Shown here one piece after another: positions 32,901 to 41,041 of a DNA stretch of 64,000 nucleotides. Numbering within the stretch: the stretch's first letter is position 1; each line of letters starts with the position of its first letter. Where the stretch lies: positions 371,501 to 435,500 of the forward strand of contig NZ_CP095848.1 in NCBI RefSeq assembly GCF_023101345.1. Reading direction: 5' to 3'. This DNA comes from Hymenobacter sublimis. GTDB taxonomy: Bacteria; Bacteroidota; Bacteroidia; Cytophagales; Hymenobacteraceae. The notes below the pieces were generated by a model. It was not told the origin of the DNA, made no database searches, and saw only the letters and a list, made by a program, of their open reading frames with translations. Position numbers and translations under genes: made by a program.

Positions 32901-34233
32901 TAACGGTAGCCCGTGCCACCACAAAGTAGCTTCCGGCGCTCGGGAAGTCACTGCCTTTCAGCTGATACGTGGCTGAGGCTGCGCCCCCAATGCTAGTATA
33001 GGGCCCAGTGTCGCTGGTGCCGTACTGCCAGGTGAACGTAGCGCCAGCGACCCCCGAAGCGGTAAGCGTGGCCCCCGTGCCGTTAACTGGCAGCGTCTGA
33101 ACGGAAGCGGGAAAAACGGTAACGGGGCTGGCTTCCGGCGTCAAGCTAACGCTCAGGTTAGCGCCATTATCGGAGCCGAAGGTAGCCGGCGCATCGTTCA
33201 GCACCCGCAAGCGGTAGCCGCTACCGCTAGGCGTACCGGCCGGAATTACAGCCGAAATTGGCGAGCTAGTGCCCGTCCCGATGATGCCTGTAGAGGTGCT
33301 GGCCGCGAAAACGCCGTTGGCATCAGAAAGCTGCACTTTGTAGCTGCCAGTGTAAGTGCCGCTGCTGGTATAGGCCACAGGAAAAGCAGTGCTACCCGCC
33401 GTGCTCGTCACGCAGAAAGCGGCGCTGGGCACGCTGCCAGTGGTAATAGTTGCGGCTGGCGCTGGGTTAGCGGTGCCCGAGAGGGTAGGAGTAAGGCTCA
33501 GGTTGTCGAGGCCCAAGGCTTGGGCGTTGCCACTGCCCAGGGTGCCCACGTACGACCAGCGTAGGTAGGTAGTCGCCCCGTTGGCTAGGTTCAGGTCGCT
33601 CAGGACTGTGCTCTTGGATGTGCTGCTCGGCGGATTGACAACCGCATTGGCGCCATCGGAGCCGTAGGTTACCGTCAGGCTGGTTTGAGGAGTCCAGGTA
33701 GCACCATCGGGGCTGGTGTAAAACTGCCACTCGAAGGGGTTAGTACCAGTGCGGTACTTCTCCACATCATAGGCCACGGCCAGCTCCGTAATGGTAGCGC
33801 CCGTGTTGTTGCGCACGGCCAGCAGCAAGTGGCGCGGCGCTAAGTAGCTACCGGAAGACAGGAAACCCAAGGCCCGGTCGGTGGCCGTAGCCGTGGTGCC
33901 GTTGCCAAAATTGTAGGCCGCGCCGGCAGAGTTGCTAGCCAGGGCGCCGGGGGCTACAGTGCCGCTGGCCCGGGTAGTAACGGCCACATTGGCCGCGTTG
34001 AAGTAGTTGATGTTCGTTGTGCCGGCCGCCAGCACAAAGCCTGCCGGAACGGCACCCGCGGCGTTGCCCTGGCCGTCAAAGGTTTCGGTAACCGGTGTGG
34101 CGTTGGTTAGAATGAGTTGCGCCTGCGCGGTGGTAGCAGTGGTTAGGAGTCCTGCTGTTGCTAGGCCTGTCAGAAGCCCAGTCATCAGCTTTCTTACCCG
34201 CCCGGCAACGTGGTGCTTAGAAATGTAATTCAT
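29920..34233 (-). CDS. Giant multidomain secreted protein with T9SS type A sorting domain
   Basis: The 1437-residue protein has an N-terminal signal (MTGLLTGLATAGLLTTATTAQAQ) and many beta-sandwich modules. In order these are an N-terminal lectin- or discoidin-like region opening with PVTETFDGQGN, Ig-like segments, a module starting VQVSQSSLPAFGAVEVG, fibronectin type III-like repeats (LLPGTTYFVRAYATNAAGTAYGEELSF is split over two strands), a LamG-like region (VYASFLVNVSNVSAAGDYFF), HYR-like repeats (PITYSIVKDGVATPI), a PKD-like module, a Cys-rich VCHNGKALCLSDNAV motif, and the terminal sorting domain (AYPNPFTERTVIRF ... GLYISKLLLDGKVQTLRI). It is predicted to be exported by the type IX system and attached to the cell surface or released. 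It lies 47 bp from the upstream endonuclease gene. The role is probably adhesion or binding. Confidence 0.88.
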   Translation of the reverse strand: MNYISKHHVAGRVRKLMTGLLTGLATAGLLTTATTAQAQLILTNATPVTETFDGQGNAAGAVPAGFVLAAGTTNINYFNAANVAVTTRASGTVAPGALASNSAGAAYNFGNGTTATATDRALGFLSSGSYLAPRHLLLAVRNNTGATITELAVAYDVEKYRTGTNPFEWQFYTSPDGATWTPQTSLTVTYGSDGANAVVNPPSSTSKSTVLSDLNLANGATTYLRWSYVGTLGSGNAQALGLDNLSLTPTLSGTANPAPAATITTGSVPSAAFCVTSTAGSTAFPVAYTSSGTYTGSYKVQLSDANGVFAASTSTGIIGTGTSSPISAVIPAGTPSGSGYRLRVLNDAPATFGSDNGANLSVSLTPEASPVTVFPASVQTLPVNGTGATLTASGVAGATFTWQYGTSDTGPYTSIGGAASATYQLKGSDFPSAGSYFVVARATVITSCGTVSSVSAPVAVTVAAPVVPPGVQVSQSSLPAFGAVEVGAGSQPKSFTVSGSNLTSSLTITPPTGFEIRTGNSPFACCAIVLEPVGGTVPSTTIDVRFAPTTTQAAQASIPVATAGLPEQAVTVSGTGRVAAYPVTLSTTAVSGLTPTSATTGGSVVSDGGSAITARGVVWSKTANPVLGITKTEDGAGTEAFTSTISNLLPGTTYFVRAYATNAAGTAYGEELSFTTVTVPLAPEPTVAGTLTASQVTTTSLQLTLAGDNATKRLVVARLGSAVDAEPVDAITYAADAAFGAGKQLGKGNYVVYNGTGTNVTVTNLRPNTPYYFTVFAFNDNGTPYAENYLTTTPGTLTQTTPAVPVALLLEENFEYTSASLLTANYWSAHSGAGSKPVAVTASGLSYPNYSTGTGKAAALTASGEDVNRSFEPVYGRTPVYASFLVNVSNVSAAGDYFFHLGPKVIGTTFRSRVFVRKTATGKLQFGISGSGAATYAPGEYELNTTHLVVVKYSFDETGSVSQLFLNPTTTLAEPATASASSTETGTTPAAPNDNIGSVALRQGSASPVLVVDGIRVGTSYRAVKTGVACTDPELTVPTLATVQTSATECGASVAFAATATGVPAAPITYSIVKDGVATPITSPYFFPVGTTTVTASVTNPCGTDTKTFVVTVEDKQAPIVQTQNLTVALNAGSATITADQVNNGSSDACGIASMVLSQTAFSCENIGANTVTLTVTDTHGNIASHTTTVTVTGTVPTPAIAIIPASKVYTGGVASTLYLGYGPQSATLAASGGDSYSWSPAAGLSNAASANPVFTAQTAGTFTYTVTVTSASGCTATKSITLRVVDARCGNKNDMVSVCHNGKALCLSDNAVAVHLAHGDQLGDCTTASLTATNTSSAQLAEASEPTTTLEPVFEAYPNPFTERTVIRFRAGSTAPAQLQLYNPLGQLVKTYYNATAQRGQVYEFTVDGTNLTSGLYISKLLLDGKVQTLRILLNK

Positions 34234-34280
34234 ATAGTGACGGAAACGCCGCAAAATCAATGAGAAAGTAGGACTGAAGA

Positions 34281-35582
34281 CTACAGGACCGGGCCGGCAT
34301 CAACCTTCGATTCGATGGCCGTCTGTACTTCTATCGGGAGCTTCGAGAGCAGGTCGTAGCCAGTGGCGGCCTCAATGGCGTCCACGGTCGTGCGGTAGGT
34401 GCTCCAGTCCTGATTCAGGGTGTTGATGTTGGGCATATCCACGGCAATGACGCGGGTAGCGGCCGTAATGCGGGCCACGTCATTGTCGCCCACGGGTAGA
34501 ACCACAATCACCTTCCAGGTACGGTTAGGCACCGTGAGGCGGCCCTGGTCGAGGGTAGTGGTCAGGCCGCCGTTGCTGCCGGTGCCGCCTACCCCGTAGC
34601 TGCCGCAGACGATGTACACCTCATTGTTGGGTAAGAAAGTACGCGCGTAGCCTTCCAGCGTAGCCCAGGGCCCCTGGTTGTTTTGCGGGGCCTGGGGCAT
34701 CATGTTGGTCATCAGGAAGGTAGCCGAGTTGTTTTCATCCGAAGAAGTGCGGTCGGCGCTGGGGCAGTTATGGCCCCGGTCGAAGCCCGAACCCGAGTAG
34801 CTGGTGCTTTGCACCTGGTACCACCCCTGGGGTAGGGAGGTATCGTTGCGGAAGTCGTCCTGCCGGTCGCTGCTACCACGGTCCGAGATGTCGAGGTGCC
34901 AGCTTACCCAGTTGGGCTTGCCCTGGTCGCGGTTGTAGCCCACGGCAAATTGGGGCTTGAGCAACAGGTAGTTGTTCGGGTAGCTGGGGTCGGCGGTAGC
35001 GCCGCTGGGGTTGCCCAGGGCCAAGTGGTCGTTGTCGAGGGAGGGCTGGGCAACGCCGTAGTCAGTAACGGCAAAATCGTCCAGATTCAGGCGAGCCGCC
35101 CCACCCGACGTTTTCCGAATCTCAAACTTCACCTTGCCCGGAATATTCACCGTAAAGGCCGCCGTTTGCAGCGTAGCAGTGGTCGTGAATACGGTGTTGC
35201 CCACCTTCGTCCACTTGTTGCAGTTGCAGGCCTCCGATTGCGCCCACAGCTCCCAGCTGCTGCTGGCGTCGGTGCCATAAATGGCGTGCTGCACGGTTAC
35301 CGTATTGGCGCCATTAGGCAGGAAGAAGGCCATGCTGAGCGTTCCGTTCTGCTGCAGGCGTACGGCTTGCGCTCCATTTTTACGGTCGGCCTCCGCGCTG
35401 CCGAGCACGGCATCCGTCAGAATCCAGTCGCCAGAGGTGAGGCTTACGGTGCCAGCAGGGTAGGCCAACTTGGTGCCAGTGTCAAAAGGTTCTTGAACGT
35501 TGGCCGCAGCCAGAAGAGGTTGAAGCGCCAGGCACGGCAATAGCAACCAAGCGTGCAAAGCACGTCGTAAAATTTTTGGCAT
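34281..35582 (-). CDS. Secreted DNA/RNA non-specific endonuclease (NUC1 type)
   Basis: The 433-residue protein has a signal peptide (ILRRALHAWLLLPCLALQPLLAAA), an N-terminal beta-sandwich of about 150 residues that may bind polymers, and a C-terminal nuclease domain with the DRGH motif in SGFDRGHNCPSADRT (catalytic His), followed by Asn-rich FLMTNMMPQAPQNNQGPW (metal-binding Asn). This matches the DNA/RNA non-specific endonuclease family (Serratia nuclease-like). It would degrade extracellular nucleic acid. The giant T9SS protein gene follows 47 bp downstream on the same strand. No T9SS C-terminal domain is visible in this protein itself. Confidence 0.92.
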   Translation of the reverse strand: MPKILRRALHAWLLLPCLALQPLLAAANVQEPFDTGTKLAYPAGTVSLTSGDWILTDAVLGSAEADRKNGAQAVRLQQNGTLSMAFFLPNGANTVTVQHAIYGTDASSSWELWAQSEACNCNKWTKVGNTVFTTTATLQTAAFTVNIPGKVKFEIRKTSGGAARLNLDDFAVTDYGVAQPSLDNDHLALGNPSGATADPSYPNNYLLLKPQFAVGYNRDQGKPNWVSWHLDISDRGSSDRQDDFRNDTSLPQGWYQVQSTSYSGSGFDRGHNCPSADRTSSDENNSATFLMTNMMPQAPQNNQGPWATLEGYARTFLPNNEVYIVCGSYGVGGTGSNGGLTTTLDQGRLTVPNRTWKVIVVLPVGDNDVARITAATRVIAVDMPNINTLNQDWSTYRTTVDAIEAATGYDLLSKLPIEVQTAIESKVDAGPVL

Positions 35583-36286
35583 ATACCCGCAAGAAGAAAA
35601 CAAGAAAACAAGTTCCAGACTAAATCCCGGCCCTACAGATTCGCAAAAATACGCCTGTTTTAGGACTACTTTATTTCTAAATTGTTAATAAAATGCTGTC
35701 ATAAATATAATATATGTAAATAGTGCAACATATAAGCTCTGAGTAATGCTACATCCCTGCAGGATATTCTAGTACGTCAAACCATCATTACCGCCAACAA
35801 CACTAGCTCAAGCCGTTTAAAAGGAAGTTAATTCTATATAGTTTTAATGTAATATAATTGATATAATTAAAAGGAATAGTGCAAAATTATTGAATTATGC
35901 ATGGTGCCTTATTTGGTACATCCTCCTGTCTGTTCTAGAGACCATTACTACACCTATGGAGCCGTCAGTAACTGGATGCTGCCTCACATACCTTCAAGAT
36001 GTGATGGTAGGGCCTGCCCTCGGACTACTCGCACGGTCGTTATCTCACACGCAACCTGTTATTTGAAAAGACGAAGCCCCGGCTGCAGGGACAACCGGAG
36101 CTTCAGGAAGTGAGTGGTTTGCACGCCACTAACTCAGTATGGTTGTGGGTAAGCAAATTTGGGTGCTGTTGAATGCTACACAAACGCAGCTGTAGTTGGT
36201 AAGTAAGGTACATACAGGAATGTAGTTGCGCCCATTCGGTACACTTACTTGCTGTAATGTAAGAATACACTCGTGACTTAATTAAT
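35583..36286. other. AT-rich intergenic region without a recognised gene
   Basis: The 704-bp gap is AT-rich between about 35640 and 35900, as expected for promoters of the divergent neighbour. It includes a hairpin around 36070-36112 (GAAGCCCCGG ... CCGGAGCTTC) and an imperfect inverted repeat at about 36198-36251 (AAGTAAGGTAC ... GTACACTTACTT). A 70-codon open frame at 35901-36113 has no family features and atypical composition, so I do not call it a gene. Confidence 0.5.
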
Positions 36287-36340
36287 TAAACCACAAAACC
36301 CCGCGCCGGCCTTGCAGCCAACGCGGGGTTTCGTGGTTTA
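36287..36340 (-). terminator. Strong terminator after icd
   Basis: A nearly perfect stem (TAAACCAC-AAACCCCGCG paired with CGCGGGGTTT-GTGGTTTA, one bulge pair) lies just past the icd stop at 36360 on the minus strand. Confidence 0.9.
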
Positions 36341-36359
36341 GTTGGCTAGTGCCAAGCTA

Positions 36360-37622
36360 CTACATCCGGCTGATAATTTCGTCGCCGAATTCGCTGCACT
36401 TCAGCAGGGTAGCACCGTCCATCAGACGCTCGAAGTCGTAGGTTACGCGCTTCGAGGCAATAGCGGCTTCTAGGCCTTTGTAGATCAGGTCGGCGGCTTC
36501 CTGCCAGCCCAGGTGCTCTAGCATCAGGGCACCCGAGAGGATAACCGAGCCGGGGTTCACTTTGTCGAGACCAGCGTACTTGGGCGCGGTGCCGTGGGTA
36601 GCTTCGAAGATGGCGTGGCCGGTTACGTAGTTGATGTTGGCACCGGGCGCAATGCCGATACCACCCACGATGGCGGCCAGGGCGTCGGAGATATAGTCGC
36701 CGTTCAGGTTCAGGGTAGCTACTACTGAGTAGTCGGCGGGACGGAGCAGGATCTGCTGGAGGAAAGCATCGGCAATGCTGTCTTTCACCAGGATCTTGCC
36801 GCTTTCCAGCGCCGCTTTCTGCTGAGCATCGGCTACTTCCTGGCCTTGCTTGGCCGCTACTTTGTCGTACTGAGCCCAAGTGTACACTTTGTCGCCGAAC
36901 TCCCGCTCCGCCAGCTCGTAACCCCAGGTTTTGAAGGCACCCTCAGTGAACTTCATGATGTTGCCTTTGTGCACGATGGTCACCGAAGGCTTGTTGTTGT
37001 CGATGGCGTACTGAATAGCCGCGCGTACCAGCCGCTCGGTGCCCTCTTTCGATACGGGCTTAATGCCGAAAGAAGACGACTCGGGGAAGCGGATTTTCTT
37101 CACGCCCATCTCATCCTGCAGGAATTCCAGCATTTTCTGCGCCTGGGGCGTGCCGTTCATGTACTCGATGCCAGCGTAGATGTCCTCGGTGTTCTCACGG
37201 AAGATCACCATGTCGGTCAGGTTCGGCTGCTTCACCGGCGAGGGTACGCCTTCAAACCAGCGCACGGGGCGTACGCAGGCGTATAGGTCCAGCTCCTGGC
37301 GCAGGGCCACGTTCAGGGAACGAATACCGCCACCCACGGGGGTAGTCAGGGGGCCTTTGATGCCCACGAGGTAGTCGCGGAAAGCATCCAGGGTTTCGTT
37401 GGGCAGCCAGTTACCAGTCTGCTTGAACGACTTCTCGCCGGCCATTACTTCCTTCCACTCCAGCTTGCGCGAACCACCGTAGGCTTTCTCTACAGCCGCG
37501 TCGAATACGCGGACGGAAGCCGCCCAGATGTCCGGACCCGTGCCGTCGCCTTCGATGAACGGGATGATAGGTTGGTCCGGCACATTCAGCTTGCCGTTCT
37601 TGATGGTGATTTTCTCTGCCAT
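36360..37622 (-). CDS. icd: NADP-dependent isocitrate dehydrogenase
   Basis: The 420-residue protein is a type I isocitrate dehydrogenase, converting isocitrate to 2-oxoglutarate and CO2 with NADP in the TCA cycle. Seen in sequence are [37 protein letters not shown] (isocitrate-binding Ser and Arg residues), [29 protein letters not shown] (catalytic Lys region), [27 protein letters not shown] (metal-binding Asp) and [22 protein letters not shown] (NADP site). The length matches the E. coli enzyme. It is flanked by a strong terminator and a hairpin repeat and is probably transcribed alone. Confidence 0.97.
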   Translation of the reverse strand: MAEKITIKNGKLNVPDQPIIPFIEGDGTGPDIWAASVRVFDAAVEKAYGGSRKLEWKEVMAGEKSFKQTGNWLPNETLDAFRDYLVGIKGPLTTPVGGGIRSLNVALRQELDLYACVRPVRWFEGVPSPVKQPNLTDMVIFRENTEDIYAGIEYMNGTPQAQKMLEFLQDEMGVKKIRFPESSSFGIKPVSKEGTERLVRAAIQYAIDNNKPSVTIVHKGNIMKFTEGAFKTWGYELAEREFGDKVYTWAQYDKVAAKQGQEVADAQQKAALESGKILVKDSIADAFLQQILLRPADYSVVATLNLNGDYISDALAAIVGGIGIAPGANINYVTGHAIFEATHGTAPKYAGLDKVNPGSVILSGALMLEHLGWQEAADLIYKGLEAAIASKRVTYDFERLMDGATLLKCSEFGDEIISRM

Positions 37623-37683
37623 TGTTGAAAAGGTACTTTGGGTACTTAGGGTTGTTGTGGTTGAGTAGAAAAAGCCATCTGGC

Positions 37684-37778
37684 CGTCATGCTGAGCTTGC
37701 CGAAGCATCTCTACCTCTAATAATCAGAAGGTCTAACAACGAAGCGGGAGAGATGCTTCGGCTCCGTTCAGCATGACG
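37684..37778. repeat. Hairpin repeat, second member of the GTCAT/ATGAC family
   Basis: The left arm 37684-37712 begins CGTCATGCTGA and ends CGAAGCATCTCT; the right arm 37749-37778 begins AGAGATGCTTCGG and ends TCAGCATGACG. The outer 11 and inner 12 bases pair perfectly and the middle differs. It lies between icd and the M16 peptidase gene. The arm ends resemble those of the hairpins at 216-316 and 40925-41012. Confidence 0.75.
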
Positions 37779-37791
37779 TTCACATGGGACA

Positions 37792-40761
37792 CTAATAGCC
37801 GAAGATTTCTTTCAGCGTGAGTTGCTGGACCTGGCCGTACTTGGCCAACTCCTTAAAGTTGAGGCGGTCTTTGGAACCGATAACCAGAATCGTTTGGGGC
37901 TGGCCTTTCACGCGGGCCTGCTGGAATTTCTGCAGGTCCTGGAAGCTCATGTTGGAGGTCTGCTCGTACACATCGCGGCGCACATCGTAGTCGAGGCCGA
38001 GGCGCTTGGCCCGCTCGTAGCTGAACAGAATGTCGGACTTGGTGATGCGCTCCGTAGCAATGCTGTTGCGAATGCTTTGCTTGGCAATCTGCAGGTTGGC
38101 TTCGGCCACGGGCATGTCGTTGAGCAGGGTATTCATGCCGGCCATGGCCTCGGGCAGCTTGTCGCTCTGGGTGCCGATGTAGCTGAGGTTGTAGGAGCTG
38201 CGCCCTACCTTATCGGCCGAGGCAAACCGCGAGGAAGCCGAGTACGCTAGCGCCTTGGACTCGCGCAGCTCCTGGAACACAATGCTCCCCATGCTACCCC
38301 CGAAATACTCGTTGTAGAGGCTGGTCGTCGGCAGCAGACCTTTGTCAAACACGGGTCCTTTGCTCAGGAACAAGATTTCGGCCTGCACCATGTTATAGTC
38401 CACCCAGTACACTTTGCGGTCCGTCATCGGCTGCTCGGCAAAGTCCTTGTTGGCGGGTACGGGTGTGAGCTTGGCGGGTACGCGGTGGGTAGTGTTTAGC
38501 GTAGAAGCTAACCCATCGGTCTTGCGCGGCCCGTAGTACAGCACACGGTGCTGGTAGGTCGGGAGTTTCTGAATGAGGGCGGTGAGCTGCTCGGGCTTCA
38601 GAGCCTTCAGCTCTTTCTCGCTGAGCTGGCTGGTGAAGGGGTTTTTCGCACCGTACTTGGCGTAGTTTACCAAAGCCTGATTCAGAATTACGCCTTTATT
38701 CAACTTGGCATCCTGGCGGGCTTTGAGTACACCTGCTACCATGTTCTTAAGGGCCGCCGCATCGGGCTTGGGCGCGGCCAGCAGGCTTTCAAACAGCTGC
38801 AACGCTTGCTCAAAGTTGCTGTCGAGGCCGGAGAGGCTGACGAAGGTGCGGTCCTGGCCGCTTTGCACCGAGAAAGAGCAGCCGAGCTTGTAGAACTCCT
38901 GCTGGAGCTGTGCGGCGTTGTACTTGCCGGTGCCCAGGTACTGCAGGTAATCGGTGGCGAGGCCCAGCTTGGGGTCGTGGTTCGTGCCCAGGTCGAGCAC
39001 GTAGTACAGGTTGAAGAGGTTGTTCTCGGCGTTGTGGGTGTAGTACACCGGTAGGCCCGAGGCCAGCTTCGTTTCCTGAATGTCCTTCTTATAATCCAGG
39101 AACACCGGCTGCAGCTCCGGCGAGGTCATGCTGGTGACCTGCTTGTAAAAGTCGGAGGCCGCTTCGCGGTTCACCGGTACGGGCGTAATGGCGGGCTTCA
39201 CCACTTTCACCGTGTTCGGGTCTTTACCGGTGCGCTTGTACACCAGGGCGTAGCCGGGGCCGTAGTACTGGTTGGCCACGCGCATCACTTCTTCTTTCGT
39301 GATGGTCGCGAAGTCATCGAACTGCTTGAGGTAGTCTTTCCAGTCCTCGCGGGCCACGAAAGCCGCCACGAAAGCGCCGGCGCGGGCCTCGTTGCTCTCG
39401 TAGCTTTTGGTGCGCTGCAGCTGCTCGTTGTTGATAATGGCCGGAATCAGCCACTCCGGAAAATCACCCTTTTTTACTTTGTTCAGCTCGCCCAGCAGCA
39501 AGTCGCGCACCTGATTAAGGCTCTGGCCTTGGCGGGGGGTAGCGTACAGGATGTGGGTGGAGTAATCGTTGTTGAGGTCCGTGAACGAGGCGGCACTCAG
39601 TACGGCCTGCTTCTGGTTCAGGTCCAGGTCGATGAGGCCGGCCTGCCCGTTGCTCAGGATTTTATCTACCATGCGCAGCACCAGCGCGTCGCGGGTGGCC
39701 GTGCCAGGGAAGCGGAACCCGACCATTACATTTTCGGCGTCCGGGCCCAGCACTTCCTTCACAATAGGCGCCGTAATGGGCGCTTCCTGGGCGGCAGTAA
39801 AGGCCGGCACCGGCTTGCTCTGCAGCTTGCCGAAGTACTGGTCGATAATGCGGATAGTTTGGTCGTAGTCCAGGTCACCGCTCAAGCACAGAGCCACGTT
39901 GTTCGGCACGTAGTACTGACCGAAATACTTCTTAATCTCGGTAATGGAGGGGTTCTGCAGGTGCTCGATGGTCCCGATGGTGGTCTGGGTGCCGTACTCG
40001 TGCTTCTGAAACAGGCTGCTGTTCATGGCCTCAAACTCCTTGCGGAAGTCGGAGTCCAGACCGCGGTTTTTCTCCTCATATACCGCCTCCAGCTCGGTGT
40101 GGAACAGGCGCGGCACCATTTCCTGCATGCGCTCGGCCTGAATGGCGGCCCATTTCTCCAGCTGGTTGCTCGGAATGTCCTCCTGGTATACCGTCTGCTC
40201 GACCGAGGTGTAGGCGTTAGAGCCCTTGGCCCCAATGGCGCCCATCACTTTGTCGTACTCGTTGGCCACGGCGTACTTGGCCGCTACGCTGGAAATCGAG
40301 TCGATCTGGTGGTAGGTGCGCTTGCGGGCGGCGGGGTCGTTGCGCTGGGCGCGGTACTGCTCGTAGAGGGCCTCAATTTTGTCTAGCTCCACTTTCTCGG
40401 CGGCCCAGTTCTGGGTGCCCAGCCGGGAAGTACCCTTAAACACCATGTGCTCCAGATAGTGCGCCAGGCCGGTAGCGGTGCTGGGGTCGTTCTTGGAGCC
40501 AGCGCGCACGGCCAGGTAGGTCTGGATGCGTGGGGCGTCGTCGTAGTCGGAGAGGTAAACGGTCAGGCCGTTGTCCAGGGTGTAGATGCGCGCTTTCAGC
40601 GGGTCGCCCTCTACGGTCTGGTAGGTATATTCTTTCTGCTGAGGAGCTGGCGCGGCAGCCGTAGTGGGGGGAGCTACCGCGGCAGTGGGCTTACTGGTTT
40701 GGCACTGGGTCAGGCCCAGGGTGGCCAGGGCCGGAATCAAAAGCAAGTGGTTTTTTTTCAC
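37792..40761 (-). CDS. M16 (insulinase/pitrilysin) family peptidase lipoprotein
   Basis: The 989-residue protein begins at a GTG (bases 40761-40759) that gives MKKNHLLLIPALATLGLTQC, a lipoprotein signal with lipobox LTQC. Longer in-frame starts add about 48 residues without signal character, so I reject them. The first M16 domain has the inverted zinc motif HYLEHMVFKG (HxxEH) with the third ligand Glu in YEEKNRGLDSDF. Later domains include VALCLSGDLDYDQTIRIIDQYFGKL and a second M16-like pair. It degrades peptides in the periplasm or at the outer membrane. Confidence 0.92.
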   Translation of the reverse strand: MKKNHLLLIPALATLGLTQCQTSKPTAAVAPPTTAAAPAPQQKEYTYQTVEGDPLKARIYTLDNGLTVYLSDYDDAPRIQTYLAVRAGSKNDPSTATGLAHYLEHMVFKGTSRLGTQNWAAEKVELDKIEALYEQYRAQRNDPAARKRTYHQIDSISSVAAKYAVANEYDKVMGAIGAKGSNAYTSVEQTVYQEDIPSNQLEKWAAIQAERMQEMVPRLFHTELEAVYEEKNRGLDSDFRKEFEAMNSSLFQKHEYGTQTTIGTIEHLQNPSITEIKKYFGQYYVPNNVALCLSGDLDYDQTIRIIDQYFGKLQSKPVPAFTAAQEAPITAPIVKEVLGPDAENVMVGFRFPGTATRDALVLRMVDKILSNGQAGLIDLDLNQKQAVLSAASFTDLNNDYSTHILYATPRQGQSLNQVRDLLLGELNKVKKGDFPEWLIPAIINNEQLQRTKSYESNEARAGAFVAAFVAREDWKDYLKQFDDFATITKEEVMRVANQYYGPGYALVYKRTGKDPNTVKVVKPAITPVPVNREAASDFYKQVTSMTSPELQPVFLDYKKDIQETKLASGLPVYYTHNAENNLFNLYYVLDLGTNHDPKLGLATDYLQYLGTGKYNAAQLQQEFYKLGCSFSVQSGQDRTFVSLSGLDSNFEQALQLFESLLAAPKPDAAALKNMVAGVLKARQDAKLNKGVILNQALVNYAKYGAKNPFTSQLSEKELKALKPEQLTALIQKLPTYQHRVLYYGPRKTDGLASTLNTTHRVPAKLTPVPANKDFAEQPMTDRKVYWVDYNMVQAEILFLSKGPVFDKGLLPTTSLYNEYFGGSMGSIVFQELRESKALAYSASSRFASADKVGRSSYNLSYIGTQSDKLPEAMAGMNTLLNDMPVAEANLQIAKQSIRNSIATERITKSDILFSYERAKRLGLDYDVRRDVYEQTSNMSFQDLQKFQQARVKGQPQTILVIGSKDRLNFKELAKYGQVQQLTLKEIFGY

Positions 40762-40924
40762 AGGAAGGCCAGCGCGGAAAGCAAAGCAGAAAGGACAAGA
40801 AGCCAAAGATAGGCGGCCCCCCTGGGAATAAAAAGCTTGACGAAGCCGCTGCAGCCTCAAAGTGCGGATTTTTGCGTATGAGAAGTTGTAAGAACTGCTG
40901 ATCAAGATGATTCAGCCAAGCCAC

Positions 40925-41012
40925 GAACTGTCATTCCGAGTGCCGCGAGGAATCTGAGGTAGCTATTCAATGGATCAGCTCAGATTCCTCGCGGCACTCG
41001 GAATGACAGTTC
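40925..41012. repeat. Hairpin repeat with 34-bp perfect arms
   Basis: The arms 40925-40958 and 40979-41012 are perfect reverse complements with a 20-bp spacer. The outer sequence is GAACTGTCATTCCGAG. It lies between the M16 gene and dnaX and belongs to the same family as the hairpins at 216-316 and 37684-37778. Confidence 0.85.
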
Positions 41013-41041
41013 TCTATTGATTTATCAGGAAAGCCTTACGG

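Noticed and set aside
35901-36113. 70-codon plus-strand frame
   Set aside because: It has no recognisable family, scattered Cys and Arg residues without pattern, and overlaps hairpins in an AT-rich gap.
37822-38250. Plus-strand frame opposite the M16 gene
   Set aside because: It is the antisense shadow of a strongly supported protein with the HxxEH motif; GC-rich third positions create many such frames.
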